Made by a program: the position numbers and the translations under genes
Shown here: positions 9,259-17,429 of the stretch, piece by piece
How the letters are laid out: every line of letters starts with the position of its first letter
Position numbering within the stretch: the stretch's first letter is position 1
Source of the DNA: Bacteroidales bacterium
GTDB taxonomy: Bacteria > Bacteroidota > Bacteroidia > Bacteroidales > PXBB01
Length of the DNA stretch: 55,579 bases
Direction of reading: 5' to 3'
Assembly (NCBI GenBank): GCA_028698995.1
Contig: JAQVVM010000029.1
Coordinates: forward strand, 1 to 55,579
Notes under the pieces: model-generated
Databases searched by the model: none
What the model was told of the DNA's origin: nothing
Seen by the model: the letters and a program-made list of their open reading frames with translations, nothing else

Positions 9259-10467
9259 TTAATATTTTGAAAAAATCAATGTTGTATTATTACCACCAAA
9301 ACCAAATGAATTAGATAAGACATTTTTCACTTCAAGGTTACGAATGATTTGAGTAACAGGTTTAATAGACAACTCTTTCATTTGAGTACCGTGGTTGAGA
9401 TTGGGATAAATGATGTTGTGTTTTAAGGCGAGCATGCTCAAAACAGCTTCAATAGAACCGGCAGCACCTAAAGTGTGCCCTGTAAATTGCTTGGTGGAAC
9501 TGAACGGAGGTACTTTCATATCAAACACATTTTCAAGGGCTATGCCTTCTGAGAGGTCATTGTTAGGAGTGCCTGTACCATGAACATTGACATAGCTAAT
9601 TTCCTGAGGATTCAAATTTGCATTTTTCAAAGCCCTATGCATGGCAAGACGTGGCCCTGTACCTTCGGGAGATGATGCGGTTTGATGAAAAGCATCACAT
9701 GCGTTTCCGAAGCCTTTCACTTCGGCAAATATCTCTTTGCTGTTTTTTACAGCCAAATGTTCAGCTTCAAGCACCATGTATGCAGCTCCTTCTCCTATAT
9801 TAAGGCCACTGCGTGTCTCATCAAAAGGACGACAAGGTTTTCTGTCAAGAATCATAAGCGTGTTAAAACCATTGAGGGTAAATCTGGTAAGAGCATCAAC
9901 ACCTCCAACCACCACCCTGTCGAGAAGGTTGTTTTTTATCATTCTCGACCCCAGCATTATAGCATTAGCAGAAGAAGAACAAGCGGTGCTGATTGTCGTA
10001 GCAAAATCAGTGATGTTGAAAAAACGTGCAATATCCTCAGTGCTACTGCCACAGTCATGGCCTGCAACCTCTCTTAGTCTGCCCTTTCTGGTGTTTATCA
10101 AATAGTCTTTAAAAAAAAGTTCAGTTCTGTCCATACCGCCCACAGATGTGCTCGAAATAAAACCTGTTCTTATTTTTTTGTCAGAAAGCAGATGGGCATT
10201 TCTGATTGCTTCACCCGCTGCCAAAATCCCCAAAAGGCTTGCACGTGTATAATGCTTGTCCTTAGAGGTAAGAGACAATAAATCCCTTAATGCATCATTA
10301 TGGAGTTTAACTTCAGCAACAGGAATTTCATCTTTGTATATGGATTCAAGAAAAGAACTTTGACCAATGCCCGTTTTAAGTTCCAGCAATGATTGAAATA
10401 CTTCGTTAACATTGATGCCTATAGCCGAAACAATACCAATACCTGTAACAAATACTTTTTCCGACAC
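9259..10467 (-). CDS. beta-ketoacyl-ACP synthase (FabF-like, active)
   Basis: A KAS II/FabF-type condensing enzyme that elongates ACP-bound acyl chains by two carbons. The Cys-His-His triad is intact: Cys in TISTACSSSANA, His in VHGTGTPNND and His in TGHTLGAAGS (residues 163, 296 and 331 counted from the GTG start). The frame has no ATG. A GTG at 10467 gives the family-like N-terminus MSEKVFVTGIGIVSAIG 13 bases after the ACP stop, while a TTG at 10500 would add 11 Lys/Asn-rich residues and overlap the ACP gene by 20 bases; I chose the GTG. Its tight pairing with ACP and a dead KS partner points to a dedicated pathway rather than housekeeping fatty acid synthesis. Confidence 0.92.
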   Translation of the reverse strand: MSEKVFVTGIGIVSAIGINVNEVFQSLLELKTGIGQSSFLESIYKDEIPVAEVKLHNDALRDLLSLTSKDKHYTRASLLGILAAGEAIRNAHLLSDKKIRTGFISSTSVGGMDRTELFFKDYLINTRKGRLREVAGHDCGSSTEDIARFFNITDFATTISTACSSSANAIMLGSRMIKNNLLDRVVVGGVDALTRFTLNGFNTLMILDRKPCRPFDETRSGLNIGEGAAYMVLEAEHLAVKNSKEIFAEVKGFGNACDAFHQTASSPEGTGPRLAMHRALKNANLNPQEISYVNVHGTGTPNNDLSEGIALENVFDMKVPPFSSTKQFTGHTLGAAGSIEAVLSMLALKHNIIYPNLNHGTQMKELSIKPVTQIIRNLEVKNVLSNSFGFGGNNTTLIFSKY

Positions 10468-10480
10468 CTGAAAATTATTT

Positions 10481-10738
10481 TTATTTATTTCTTTCTTCAA
10501 GAATTCGTTCTGCCATTGTTCTAACTGAATGCAGAATTTTTTTACCCTCTTCTCCTGTTTTTATTTTGATGTTGTATTCTTTTTCCATAAGAACATTCAA
10601 TTCAAGAGCATCAATAGAATCAAGGCCCAAACCTTCAATAAATAAAGATGCATCTGTGTCTATATCTTCAACTTTAATATCTTCGAGATTTAGGGTCTTA
10701 ATAATCTGTTCTTTCAACTTAACTACAATTTCTTCCAT
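10481..10738 (-). CDS. acyl carrier protein of the ketosynthase operon
   Basis: An 85-residue acyl carrier protein. The phosphopantetheine attachment site is visible as Ser in GLGLDSIDALELNVLMEKEY (the DSxDxxE motif). It carries the growing acyl chain for the adjacent ketosynthase pair. It is the first gene of the apparent operon running to the lolA-like gene, and a TAnnTTTG box lies about 50 bases upstream. Carrier proteins inside such clusters are usually paralogues of the housekeeping AcpP. This one is acidic with a Lys/Glu-rich C-terminus, and no fabD/fabG-type neighbours are present. Confidence 0.93.
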   Translation of the reverse strand: MEEIVVKLKEQIIKTLNLEDIKVEDIDTDASLFIEGLGLDSIDALELNVLMEKEYNIKIKTGEEGKKILHSVRTMAERILEERNK

Positions 10739-10786
10739 GCTGATTCAATGTAAATTTCGTAATATGATGTAAATTAATTTGTGGGA

Positions 10787-10794
10787 CAAATATA
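10787..10794 (-). promoter_or_regulatory. -7 promoter box (TATATTTG) of the ACP-KS-CLF-deacetylase-LolA operon
   Basis: Plus-strand CAAATATA reads TATATTTG on the minus strand, a TAnnTTTG match about 50 bases before the ACP start. No clear -33 element was seen. The rest of 10739-10917 shows no gene. Confidence 0.4.
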
Positions 10795-10917
10795 CAAATT
10801 GTTTTTTGATTAACGTCCCTTAAGTTTTTAATACAAACAATGATGAGTTCGTTTTTTATAGACAATTTATTTTTTAAAGGTGCTAAATCATTTCAAACCT
10901 GATTATAGGAAATAACA

Positions 10918-12417
10918 TCAATTCAATATCAATTTCTTAATGCAATCATAATCAGTGGAATAAACCCAGACAAAATAAAATCCTTTTTCTAAAAAACTCA
11001 AACTCAGGTTGGCTTCATTTTCATTACCTGAAAACTTTATGCTTTTTACCAGCTGACCGGAAATATTTATAATGTCAATTTTATCTATGTTTTTTGCAAT
11101 CACTTTTATATCAGAAGAAGCGGGGTTAGGGAATATTTGAACATCATTTTGGATGTTGTTAACATTAGAAGAGATACCACTTAAAGTCTGGCAATTGGGA
11201 GCAAGAGGGTTGCCCCAGACTTCACTTCCTTTTTGATAATACACCAGAGTATATTCTGTAACAGCACCCATCCAGTCGGCGAAATAGGTATATGGCCCAC
11301 CGCAACCTTCAATATATCTGAAATATTGGGGAGCCGGATCAGCTATCAAATAGGCCCAACATGAATCATTTATGGCAATATAATTATAAACATTGTATTC
11401 ATGGTATATCCTGTCTTGCTGATACCTGTAAACGATTGGCATATCATACCAATTTATCTGAGGTAAAAATGTTTGAAAAGGAAGCATCAGAAAAGTACTA
11501 TCGGGCAAAGGATTAAAATGATATGTTTGAACGATGGTATCCCTGTTGTAGGTTGTATCTGCGACATTGTTATTGTATTCAAGAACATGTGAGCATACAT
11601 CAAAAAGATAAGTAGCTGAATCATCATTAAAAACAATCACATCAAGTACTTCTTTTATTGTTTTATTGATAAAACCGCTATGAATAATATAATTTGTACC
11701 GTTATGAATATAATAGAGGTCTTTCTGAATCGTATGAAAAAGATCCCCTGGATTGAATTCAAAAAAATCCTTATAGCCGGGAATATGACCAAGATCGGGA
11801 TTTGAAATTCCTGTCAGATTACATAAAACGGTATCTGTCGGAAACAAATAAAAGTCGTATGATGTCAGAAGCCCGTTACTCATGGAAATACAAATTTCTT
11901 TCATGTTAAAGAAATTTGAGGTGAGAATATCGCCTAAAGTATTTTTAACTGAAAATTTTATGTTTTTTACTTCATCGACTAGGCCAAAAATGGTATCCTG
12001 ATATATGTCGCTTATGTAAGCATCAATATAATTACCATTGGGCCATTGGTATAATATCCAATGCGTATCTATCGGTGCATAAGGTTTAATTATTACACTA
12101 TCATTTTTAAAAGTAATGATTTTCAAAATGCTGTCAGAAGTGTACAAATGTCTTTTCCCGAAAAGAGAACCACCAAATAAATCTATGCAACTTCCGTAAG
12201 CCCAGTAAGGAACGGTGTCTCTTTGCATTTCAAAATGGTAAAATAAGGTGTCTGAATTAATAAGCACTGTAGAATCAACCCTTACAGCCATAAATAATTG
12301 CTGTTTCTGATAATTATAAACCCTTCCAGAAGCTGCAATATTATAATTCTGAGAGAAAATAAGCTGCTGAAATAGCAAAGTAAATAATATACCGACAAGG
12401 AGTTGTTTAATATTCAT
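10918..12417 (-). CDS. secreted protein with T9SS type A C-terminal sorting domain
   Basis: A 499-residue exported protein. It has a signal peptide (LLVGILFTLLFQQLIFSQ), then about 390 residues of Tyr/Asp-rich sequence in which no enzyme family is recognised, then a T9SS sorting domain of about 75 residues starting at VQIFPNPASSDIKV and ending in FVWVYSTDYDCIKKLILN. The NPA/NPS-type start of the domain and the final Lys-rich strand are typical of type A sorting signals cleaved by PorU. The body has scattered Cys in pairs (CIDLFGGS, CSHVLEYN, EGCGGPY) consistent with disulfides outside the cell. Function unknown; it may be an adhesin or surface-layer component. Confidence 0.85.
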   Translation of the reverse strand: MNIKQLLVGILFTLLFQQLIFSQNYNIAASGRVYNYQKQQLFMAVRVDSTVLINSDTLFYHFEMQRDTVPYWAYGSCIDLFGGSLFGKRHLYTSDSILKIITFKNDSVIIKPYAPIDTHWILYQWPNGNYIDAYISDIYQDTIFGLVDEVKNIKFSVKNTLGDILTSNFFNMKEICISMSNGLLTSYDFYLFPTDTVLCNLTGISNPDLGHIPGYKDFFEFNPGDLFHTIQKDLYYIHNGTNYIIHSGFINKTIKEVLDVIVFNDDSATYLFDVCSHVLEYNNNVADTTYNRDTIVQTYHFNPLPDSTFLMLPFQTFLPQINWYDMPIVYRYQQDRIYHEYNVYNYIAINDSCWAYLIADPAPQYFRYIEGCGGPYTYFADWMGAVTEYTLVYYQKGSEVWGNPLAPNCQTLSGISSNVNNIQNDVQIFPNPASSDIKVIAKNIDKIDIINISGQLVKSIKFSGNENEANLSLSFLEKGFYFVWVYSTDYDCIKKLILN

Positions 12418-12653
12418 TATTCTAATTTTTAAATAAATAATTGATTTATACTATAATGAACAAATTTACAATAAAATTAATATTAATTCCTATCAATAAA
12501 AATAATTGAAAATTCTTAATAATCCTATATAAGCGGTTTATAAAAATTAAGAATCAAACGAATTAATATCCAAGCTCTCATTATTTTTATTAGCAAATTG
12601 CTTAGTTGGAAAAAATCAAAACATAATTAATTTTCTACTTTTTATAAATTACT

Positions 12654-12661
12654 TATATTTG
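12654..12661 (+). promoter_or_regulatory. -7 promoter box (TATATTTG) upstream of the transaminase operon
   Basis: TATATTTG fits TAnnTTTG and lies about 60 bases before the ATG at 12722. It sits in a very AT-rich 304-base intergenic stretch (12418-12721) between divergent genes, in which I see no gene and no other structure. A -33 TTG is not well placed. Confidence 0.4.
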
Positions 12662-12721
12662 CTTTTTCTAATTATCACAAAAAACAAACACCTCGATTTT
12701 TGATAAATTAAATCTAATTTT

Positions 12722-13876
12722 ATGAAATTTCCAAACACCATTACCTCTAAATTACCTAAAATCGGCACTTCAATTTTTGCAGTCATGTCGCAGATGGCAA
12801 ATGAATACAATGCCATCAATTTATCTCAGGGATTTCCGGATTTTCCAATTTCCGAAAAGCTTATTGAGCTTGTGAATCAATATATGAAAAAGGGGCTTAA
12901 TCAGTATGCGCCTATGCCGGGAATTCAACCCTTACGTGAAGCCATTGCGCAGAAAATATATGATACTTACAAAGTCAAGTATAACCCCGAAACTGAAATC
13001 AACATAACAGCAGGAGCTACTCAGGGTATTTTTACTGCCATTTCGGCTTTCATCAAAGAAGATGACGAGGTCATCGTTTTTGAGCCTGCATACGACAGTT
13101 ATGTTCCTGCCATAAAGCTCAATGGAGGAATTCCCATTCACATCAAAATGAAAACCCCGGAATACAAGATTGACTGGAATGAAGTGAAAAAGACCATCAC
13201 GCACCGCACAAAAATGATTATCCTTAATTCGCCTCACAATCCTTCCGGTGCAGTTCTTGGACCCGAGGATATGAAAAATCTTGAAAAAATTATTAACAAT
13301 ACAGACATCATTATTCTAAGCGATGAAGTCTATGAACACATCATCTTCGATGGTGTCCGACACGAAAGTATTTGCTATCACCCAAAATTAAGCGAAAGAA
13401 GTATTGTGATGTTTTCATTCGGAAAAACATTTCATGCGACCGGTTGGAAAATGGGATATTGTCTGGCCCCCGAAAACCTCATGAAGGAATTCAGAAAAGC
13501 CCATCAATTCGTTGTTTTTGCATGCAACACACCAATACAATATGCCATTGCTGACTTTCTAAAGGATAAGGACAACTATCAGCATATACATAGTATGTAT
13601 CAGGAGAAGCGTGATTATTTTACCAGTTTAATCAAAGGTTCTCGGTTTATTCCTATACACTCATGTGGGACCTATTTTCAACTTCTTGATTACAGCAAGA
13701 TAAGCGACGAAAAGGAAATGGATTTTGCTTCAAGACTGACTAAAGAATATGGTATTGCTTCTATTCCTGTTTCAGTTTTTTATAATAAAGAAGTAAATAA
13801 TAGGGTATTACGTTTTTGTTTTGCAAAGACCAACGAAACACTTGAAAAAGCAGCAGAAAAACTATGCAAAATCTAA
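12722..13876 (+). CDS. PLP-dependent aminotransferase (methionine/glutamine transaminase, YbdL-like)
   Basis: A 384-residue class I/II fold-type I aminotransferase. The PLP-binding lysine is Lys235 in FSFGKTFHATGWKMGY. Other landmarks are GATQGIFTAI, NSPHNPSGAVL, SDEVYEHIIFDG and the C-terminal Arg of NRVLRFCFAK that binds the substrate carboxylate. The sequence fits the methionine aminotransferase/glutamine transaminase K group, which converts 4-methylthio-2-oxobutyrate to methionine using glutamine. The next gene, an omega-amidase, overlaps its end by 13 bases. That enzyme removes the 2-oxoglutaramate product, making the pair a classic irreversible transamination module. The exact amino donor is inferred. 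Confidence 0.92.
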   Translation: MKFPNTITSKLPKIGTSIFAVMSQMANEYNAINLSQGFPDFPISEKLIELVNQYMKKGLNQYAPMPGIQPLREAIAQKIYDTYKVKYNPETEINITAGATQGIFTAISAFIKEDDEVIVFEPAYDSYVPAIKLNGGIPIHIKMKTPEYKIDWNEVKKTITHRTKMIILNSPHNPSGAVLGPEDMKNLEKIINNTDIIILSDEVYEHIIFDGVRHESICYHPKLSERSIVMFSFGKTFHATGWKMGYCLAPENLMKEFRKAHQFVVFACNTPIQYAIADFLKDKDNYQHIHSMYQEKRDYFTSLIKGSRFIPIHSCGTYFQLLDYSKISDEKEMDFASRLTKEYGIASIPVSVFYNKEVNNRVLRFCFAKTNETLEKAAEKLCKI

Positions 13877-14661
13877 AAATCAACATCATCCAATCGGATA
13901 TTTACTGGAATAATCCTTCAAAAAATCTGAAAAAATTCGGGAATCTCATTGATAAGGCTGAAGCAGAAACCAATATCATTGTTTTACCTGAAATGTTTAC
14001 AACCGGTTTTAATTTGCAACCTCAGGGCGATTATTCATCATTAGCTTCCTCTTCCTTAGAATGGATGCAGGAGAAAGCTGCAAAAAAACAAGCTGTTTTA
14101 TGCGGATCTATACTTGTCGAAGAGAATGAACATTTTTATAACCGCCTTTTTTGGGTTGAGCCTTCAGGGCAATATGAAACTTATGATAAAAAACATTTGT
14201 TCAGCTATGCAGGTGAGCACAAGGTTTTCACAGCAGGTAATTTCAGAAAAATTGTTCACTATGAGGGATTTAATTTTTTACTTATTATTTGTTACGATTT
14301 AAGATTCCCTGTGTGGTGCAGAAACAGGTTTTCAAATGGTACCTATGCCTATGATGCCATTGTGTGTGTTGCCAACTGGCCAGAAGTTCGATCTCAAGCT
14401 TGGAAAACGCTTTTACAAGCAAGGGCCATTGAAAATCAGGCTTATGTGATAGGCGTTAACAGGGTTGGAAAAGATATAAATAACATGATTCATTCAGGGG
14501 ATTCGATGGTCATAGACCCCAAAGGAGAAATTTTAACTCAGTTTTCTTCACATGAGGAAGGACAGAAATATAGTTCAATAAACAAGGAGCACTTGTTGAA
14601 TTTCCGATCTCATTTTATGGCAGCAGCAGATTGGGATAATTTTGAAATTAAAAATACTTAA
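13864..14661 (+). CDS. nitrilase-superfamily omega-amidase (YafV/Nit2-like)
   Basis: A 265-residue carbon-nitrogen hydrolase that hydrolyses 2-oxoglutaramate or 2-oxosuccinamate to the 2-oxo acid and ammonia. The Glu-Lys-Cys catalytic triad is intact: Glu43 in VLPEMFTTGFN, Lys110 in YDKKHLFSYAGEH and Cys143 in LIICYDLRFPVW. The LFSYAGEH segment and the length match omega-amidases rather than N-carbamoylputrescine hydrolases. The start codon lies inside the end of the transaminase gene (13-base overlap), which implies translational coupling and supports joint action in methionine salvage or glutamine transamination. Cytosolic; no signal peptide. Confidence 0.92.
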   Translation: MQNLKINIIQSDIYWNNPSKNLKKFGNLIDKAEAETNIIVLPEMFTTGFNLQPQGDYSSLASSSLEWMQEKAAKKQAVLCGSILVEENEHFYNRLFWVEPSGQYETYDKKHLFSYAGEHKVFTAGNFRKIVHYEGFNFLLIICYDLRFPVWCRNRFSNGTYAYDAIVCVANWPEVRSQAWKTLLQARAIENQAYVIGVNRVGKDINNMIHSGDSMVIDPKGEILTQFSSHEEGQKYSSINKEHLLNFRSHFMAAADWDNFEIKNT

Positions 14662-14668
14662 TTTCCCA

Positions 14669-15604
14669 ATGACTAAGTTAGGTTTCAATCTTGTAATGCT
14701 CTCCCTATTAATGGTGCCTCACTTTTTAGTAGCTCAGGCTGACACTTTTTCTGAAAGAGGGACATGCAGCAATCCATACATTATTGAAGACAGTTTGACA
14801 AATATCAACCTTGGAACCATAACTAAAGAAAAAATATGGTTAACATTTGTCAGTGAAGAAAATGATTTTTTTATCAGCTTCAATAAATCTGACAATACAC
14901 CATATAATTATATGATTTTCAGATACTCCGGTCCAAATTTTTGCGAACAAATCGCATTAAAAAGCCTGACATCTGAGAGAAATAAAGTATGTGATAAAAC
15001 CATTGAAATTGATGCAGCAAGCACATTATCACATGAAAACATCAACAGGGGCTTATGTGCCTGTGAACAATGCTGCCATTCCCATGCTGTTTTTAAAGGC
15101 ATTGCCGGTGTTCGTTATATGGCAGTCGTTTATTTTCCTGAAAATAACGTTACAGTTAGCCTTTCCTCAAATGATAACCCTTTATTTGTGTCTGCTCCGA
15201 CAAATGAAACACCTGTTAGGGTTATTAATATCAACGAAGTGGAAATTGGTGAAACCATTGTTCTGGATAATATTTATTTTCAGCCGGGAAGCGACGAGAT
15301 TCTAAGAAATTCATTTCCATCTCTTGTTGCCCTTTTCGAATTTCTAAACAGCAACAGGTCTGTAAGAATTGAAATTCAGGGACACGTTAACGCCCCCAAC
15401 GAATTACCGGACCTCAATCATTCGGGGAATCTTGCAGGACGCAGAGCCAGAGCTGTCTATGAATTTCTTATAGAAAAGGGAATCGGTAATGACCGTTTGA
15501 CCTACAAGGGTTATGGTAACACACAGATGATTTATCCCAATACAAGAATTGAAAGTGAAATGGAAAAAAACAGAAGGGTTGAAATAAAAATTTTATCTAA
15601 GTAG
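14669..15604 (+). CDS. OmpA-family protein with an N-terminal Cys-rich domain
   Basis: A secreted protein of 311 residues. The open frame extends upstream to a TTG at 14642, but ATG 14669 follows the amidase stop by 7 bases and is immediately followed by a good signal peptide (LVMLSLLMVPHFLVAQA), so I chose it. Residues about 30-200 form an unrecognised domain containing the unusual run CACEQCCHSH at residues 130-139 plus Cys92 and Cys108. The C-terminal about 110 residues are an OmpA/MotB peptidoglycan-binding domain (LDNIYFQPGSDEIL, QGHVNAPNELPD, GRRARAVYEFL, NRRVEIKIL). It lies 4 bases before mrdA, so a wall-linked outer-membrane role is likely. The Cys/His cluster might bind metal or form disulfides. 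Confidence 0.82.
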   Translation: MTKLGFNLVMLSLLMVPHFLVAQADTFSERGTCSNPYIIEDSLTNINLGTITKEKIWLTFVSEENDFFISFNKSDNTPYNYMIFRYSGPNFCEQIALKSLTSERNKVCDKTIEIDAASTLSHENINRGLCACEQCCHSHAVFKGIAGVRYMAVVYFPENNVTVSLSSNDNPLFVSAPTNETPVRVININEVEIGETIVLDNIYFQPGSDEILRNSFPSLVALFEFLNSNRSVRIEIQGHVNAPNELPDLNHSGNLAGRRARAVYEFLIEKGIGNDRLTYKGYGNTQMIYPNTRIESEMEKNRRVEIKILSK

Positions 15605-15608
15605 CCAC

Positions 15609-17429
15609 ATGCAAAACACATTCAACGAACGAAGATTCGTAATAAAAATCATGTTTTTGGTGGTAGGAGCTATTTTTATTCTGCGTTTGTTTTTTATTCA
15701 GATTATTGAAACTAAATATAAATTTTCTGCCGACAATAATGTCCTTAGATATACAACTGAATATCCCTTACGTGGTTTGATTTACGACAGAAATGGAGAG
15801 TTGCTTGTAATTAATGAAGCATCCTACGATTTGATGATAATTCCCCGTCAGGTAAAAGCCTTTGATACTCTGGAATTCTGCACCCTGCTTGATATTGAAA
15901 GAGAGGCATTTGATAAAAAGTTTGATGCTGCTAAAAGATATTCAACATATAAAGCTTCTGTTTTTGAAAAGCAAATATCTAAAGAGACGTATGCTGTTTT
16001 TCAGGAAAAGATGTTTCATTTTCCGGGATTTTATGTGCAACCCAGAACCTTGCGTAAATACCCACGACCCATAGCAGCACAATGTTTGGGGTATATCAGT
16101 GAAGTTACGCAGGCCATGATAGATGAAGATAGCTATTACAAATCCGGTGATTATATTGGTGTAAGCGGCATTGAAAAATCCTACGAGGATATTTTAAGAG
16201 GGAAAAAAGGCTTAAAAATTAAATTGGTGGATGTTCATAACAGAGAGAAGGGGAGTTATAAAGACGGCATTTTTGATACAGTACCCGTTCCCGGTAAAAA
16301 TTTATACACCACAATAGATGCCGAACTTCAGGCATACGGTGAATTGCTGATGACCAACAAAAAAGGGGGAATTGTAGCCATAGAACCGGAAACCGGTGAA
16401 ATTTTAGCCCTCATTTCAGCTCCAAACTATGACCCCAATTTATTGGTTGGTCGTGTACGGTCCAGAAATTTTTCAGCTCTGTATTTAGACGAAAACATAC
16501 CTCTTTTCAATAGGGCTTTGATGGGTCAATATCCGCCCGGTTCAACTTTTAAAATGATCAATGCGCTTATAGGTCTCAACGAGGGTGTTATCACCCCCCA
16601 ATCCCGTATTGGTTGTTCATTGGGTTATCATGTCGGAGGTTTAACTGTTCGCTGTCATCCGCATCCTTCACCCTGTGATGTTGTTTCTTCTATTCAGTAT
16701 TCGTGCAATGCCTTTTATTGTTCGGTGTTCAGGTCAATAATTGACAATAAGAAAAAATACAGAACTGTTCGGGCCGGATTTAATATGTGGAGGTCATACC
16801 TCGAGAGCTTTGGACTGGGCTTGCGATTAGAAACAGACTTGCCTAATGTAGGCAGGGGTAATATACCTACTGATGCGTATTATGACCGACTTCATGGAAG
16901 AAACAGATGGAATTCAGTATCCATTATTTCCCTTTCCATTGGACAGGGCGAACTTGGGATAACACCCCTTCAGATGGCAAATGTTACTTCAATCATGGCA
17001 AACAGAGGTTATTATATTGTACCTCATATTGTGAAGGCGGTAGGGCATCCATCAAATCAGCTTAAAAAGTTTACTGTAAGAAATAACACAAAAATTGACA
17101 GCCGTCATTTTACATATGTTATAGAAGGTATGCATCAAGTTGTAGAAGCCGGTACAGCCAGAAATGCAAAAATTGACAGTATTGCTGTATGTGGAAAAAC
17201 AGGTACAGTCCAAAATCCCCATGGTAAAAACCACTCCACATTTTTAGCCTTCGCCCCAATGAATAGTCCAAAAATTGCCATTACCGTTTTTGTGGAAAAT
17301 GCCGGTTATGGTTCCACTTATGCTGCTCCTATTGCAAGCTTGATGATCGAAAAATACCTTAAGAGAGAAGTTCAGAGAAAAGAGCTTGAGACACAAATTA
17401 TTAACACCAACTTAATGCAGAGCAGATGA
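15609..17429 (+). CDS. mrdA: penicillin-binding protein 2, elongasome transpeptidase
   Basis: A 606-residue PBP2 that crosslinks peptidoglycan during cell elongation. It has one N-terminal transmembrane helix (IMFLVVGAIFILRLFFIQII), a PBP dimerisation domain (RGLIYDRNGELLVINEASYDL, GVSGIEKSYEDILRGKKG) and a transpeptidase domain with all three active-site motifs: SxxK as Ser312-Thr-Phe-Lys315 in PPGSTFKMI, SxN as Ser365-Cys-Asn367 in YSCNAFYC, and KTG at 530-532 in CGKTGTVQNP. The class B architecture without a glycosyltransferase domain explains its pairing with rodA, whose ATG overlaps its stop by 4 bases. Unlike many Bacteroidota, no mreBCD genes precede it here; a transaminase/amidase/OmpA set does. 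Confidence 0.96.
   Translation: MQNTFNERRFVIKIMFLVVGAIFILRLFFIQIIETKYKFSADNNVLRYTTEYPLRGLIYDRNGELLVINEASYDLMIIPRQVKAFDTLEFCTLLDIEREAFDKKFDAAKRYSTYKASVFEKQISKETYAVFQEKMFHFPGFYVQPRTLRKYPRPIAAQCLGYISEVTQAMIDEDSYYKSGDYIGVSGIEKSYEDILRGKKGLKIKLVDVHNREKGSYKDGIFDTVPVPGKNLYTTIDAELQAYGELLMTNKKGGIVAIEPETGEILALISAPNYDPNLLVGRVRSRNFSALYLDENIPLFNRALMGQYPPGSTFKMINALIGLNEGVITPQSRIGCSLGYHVGGLTVRCHPHPSPCDVVSSIQYSCNAFYCSVFRSIIDNKKKYRTVRAGFNMWRSYLESFGLGLRLETDLPNVGRGNIPTDAYYDRLHGRNRWNSVSIISLSIGQGELGITPLQMANVTSIMANRGYYIVPHIVKAVGHPSNQLKKFTVRNNTKIDSRHFTYVIEGMHQVVEAGTARNAKIDSIAVCGKTGTVQNPHGKNHSTFLAFAPMNSPKIAITVFVENAGYGSTYAAPIASLMIEKYLKREVQRKELETQIINTNLMQSR

Noticed and set aside
9682..10105. Two plus-strand open frames of 131 and 122 residues
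   Set aside because: Both lie antisense within the conserved ketosynthase gene and look like frame shadows.
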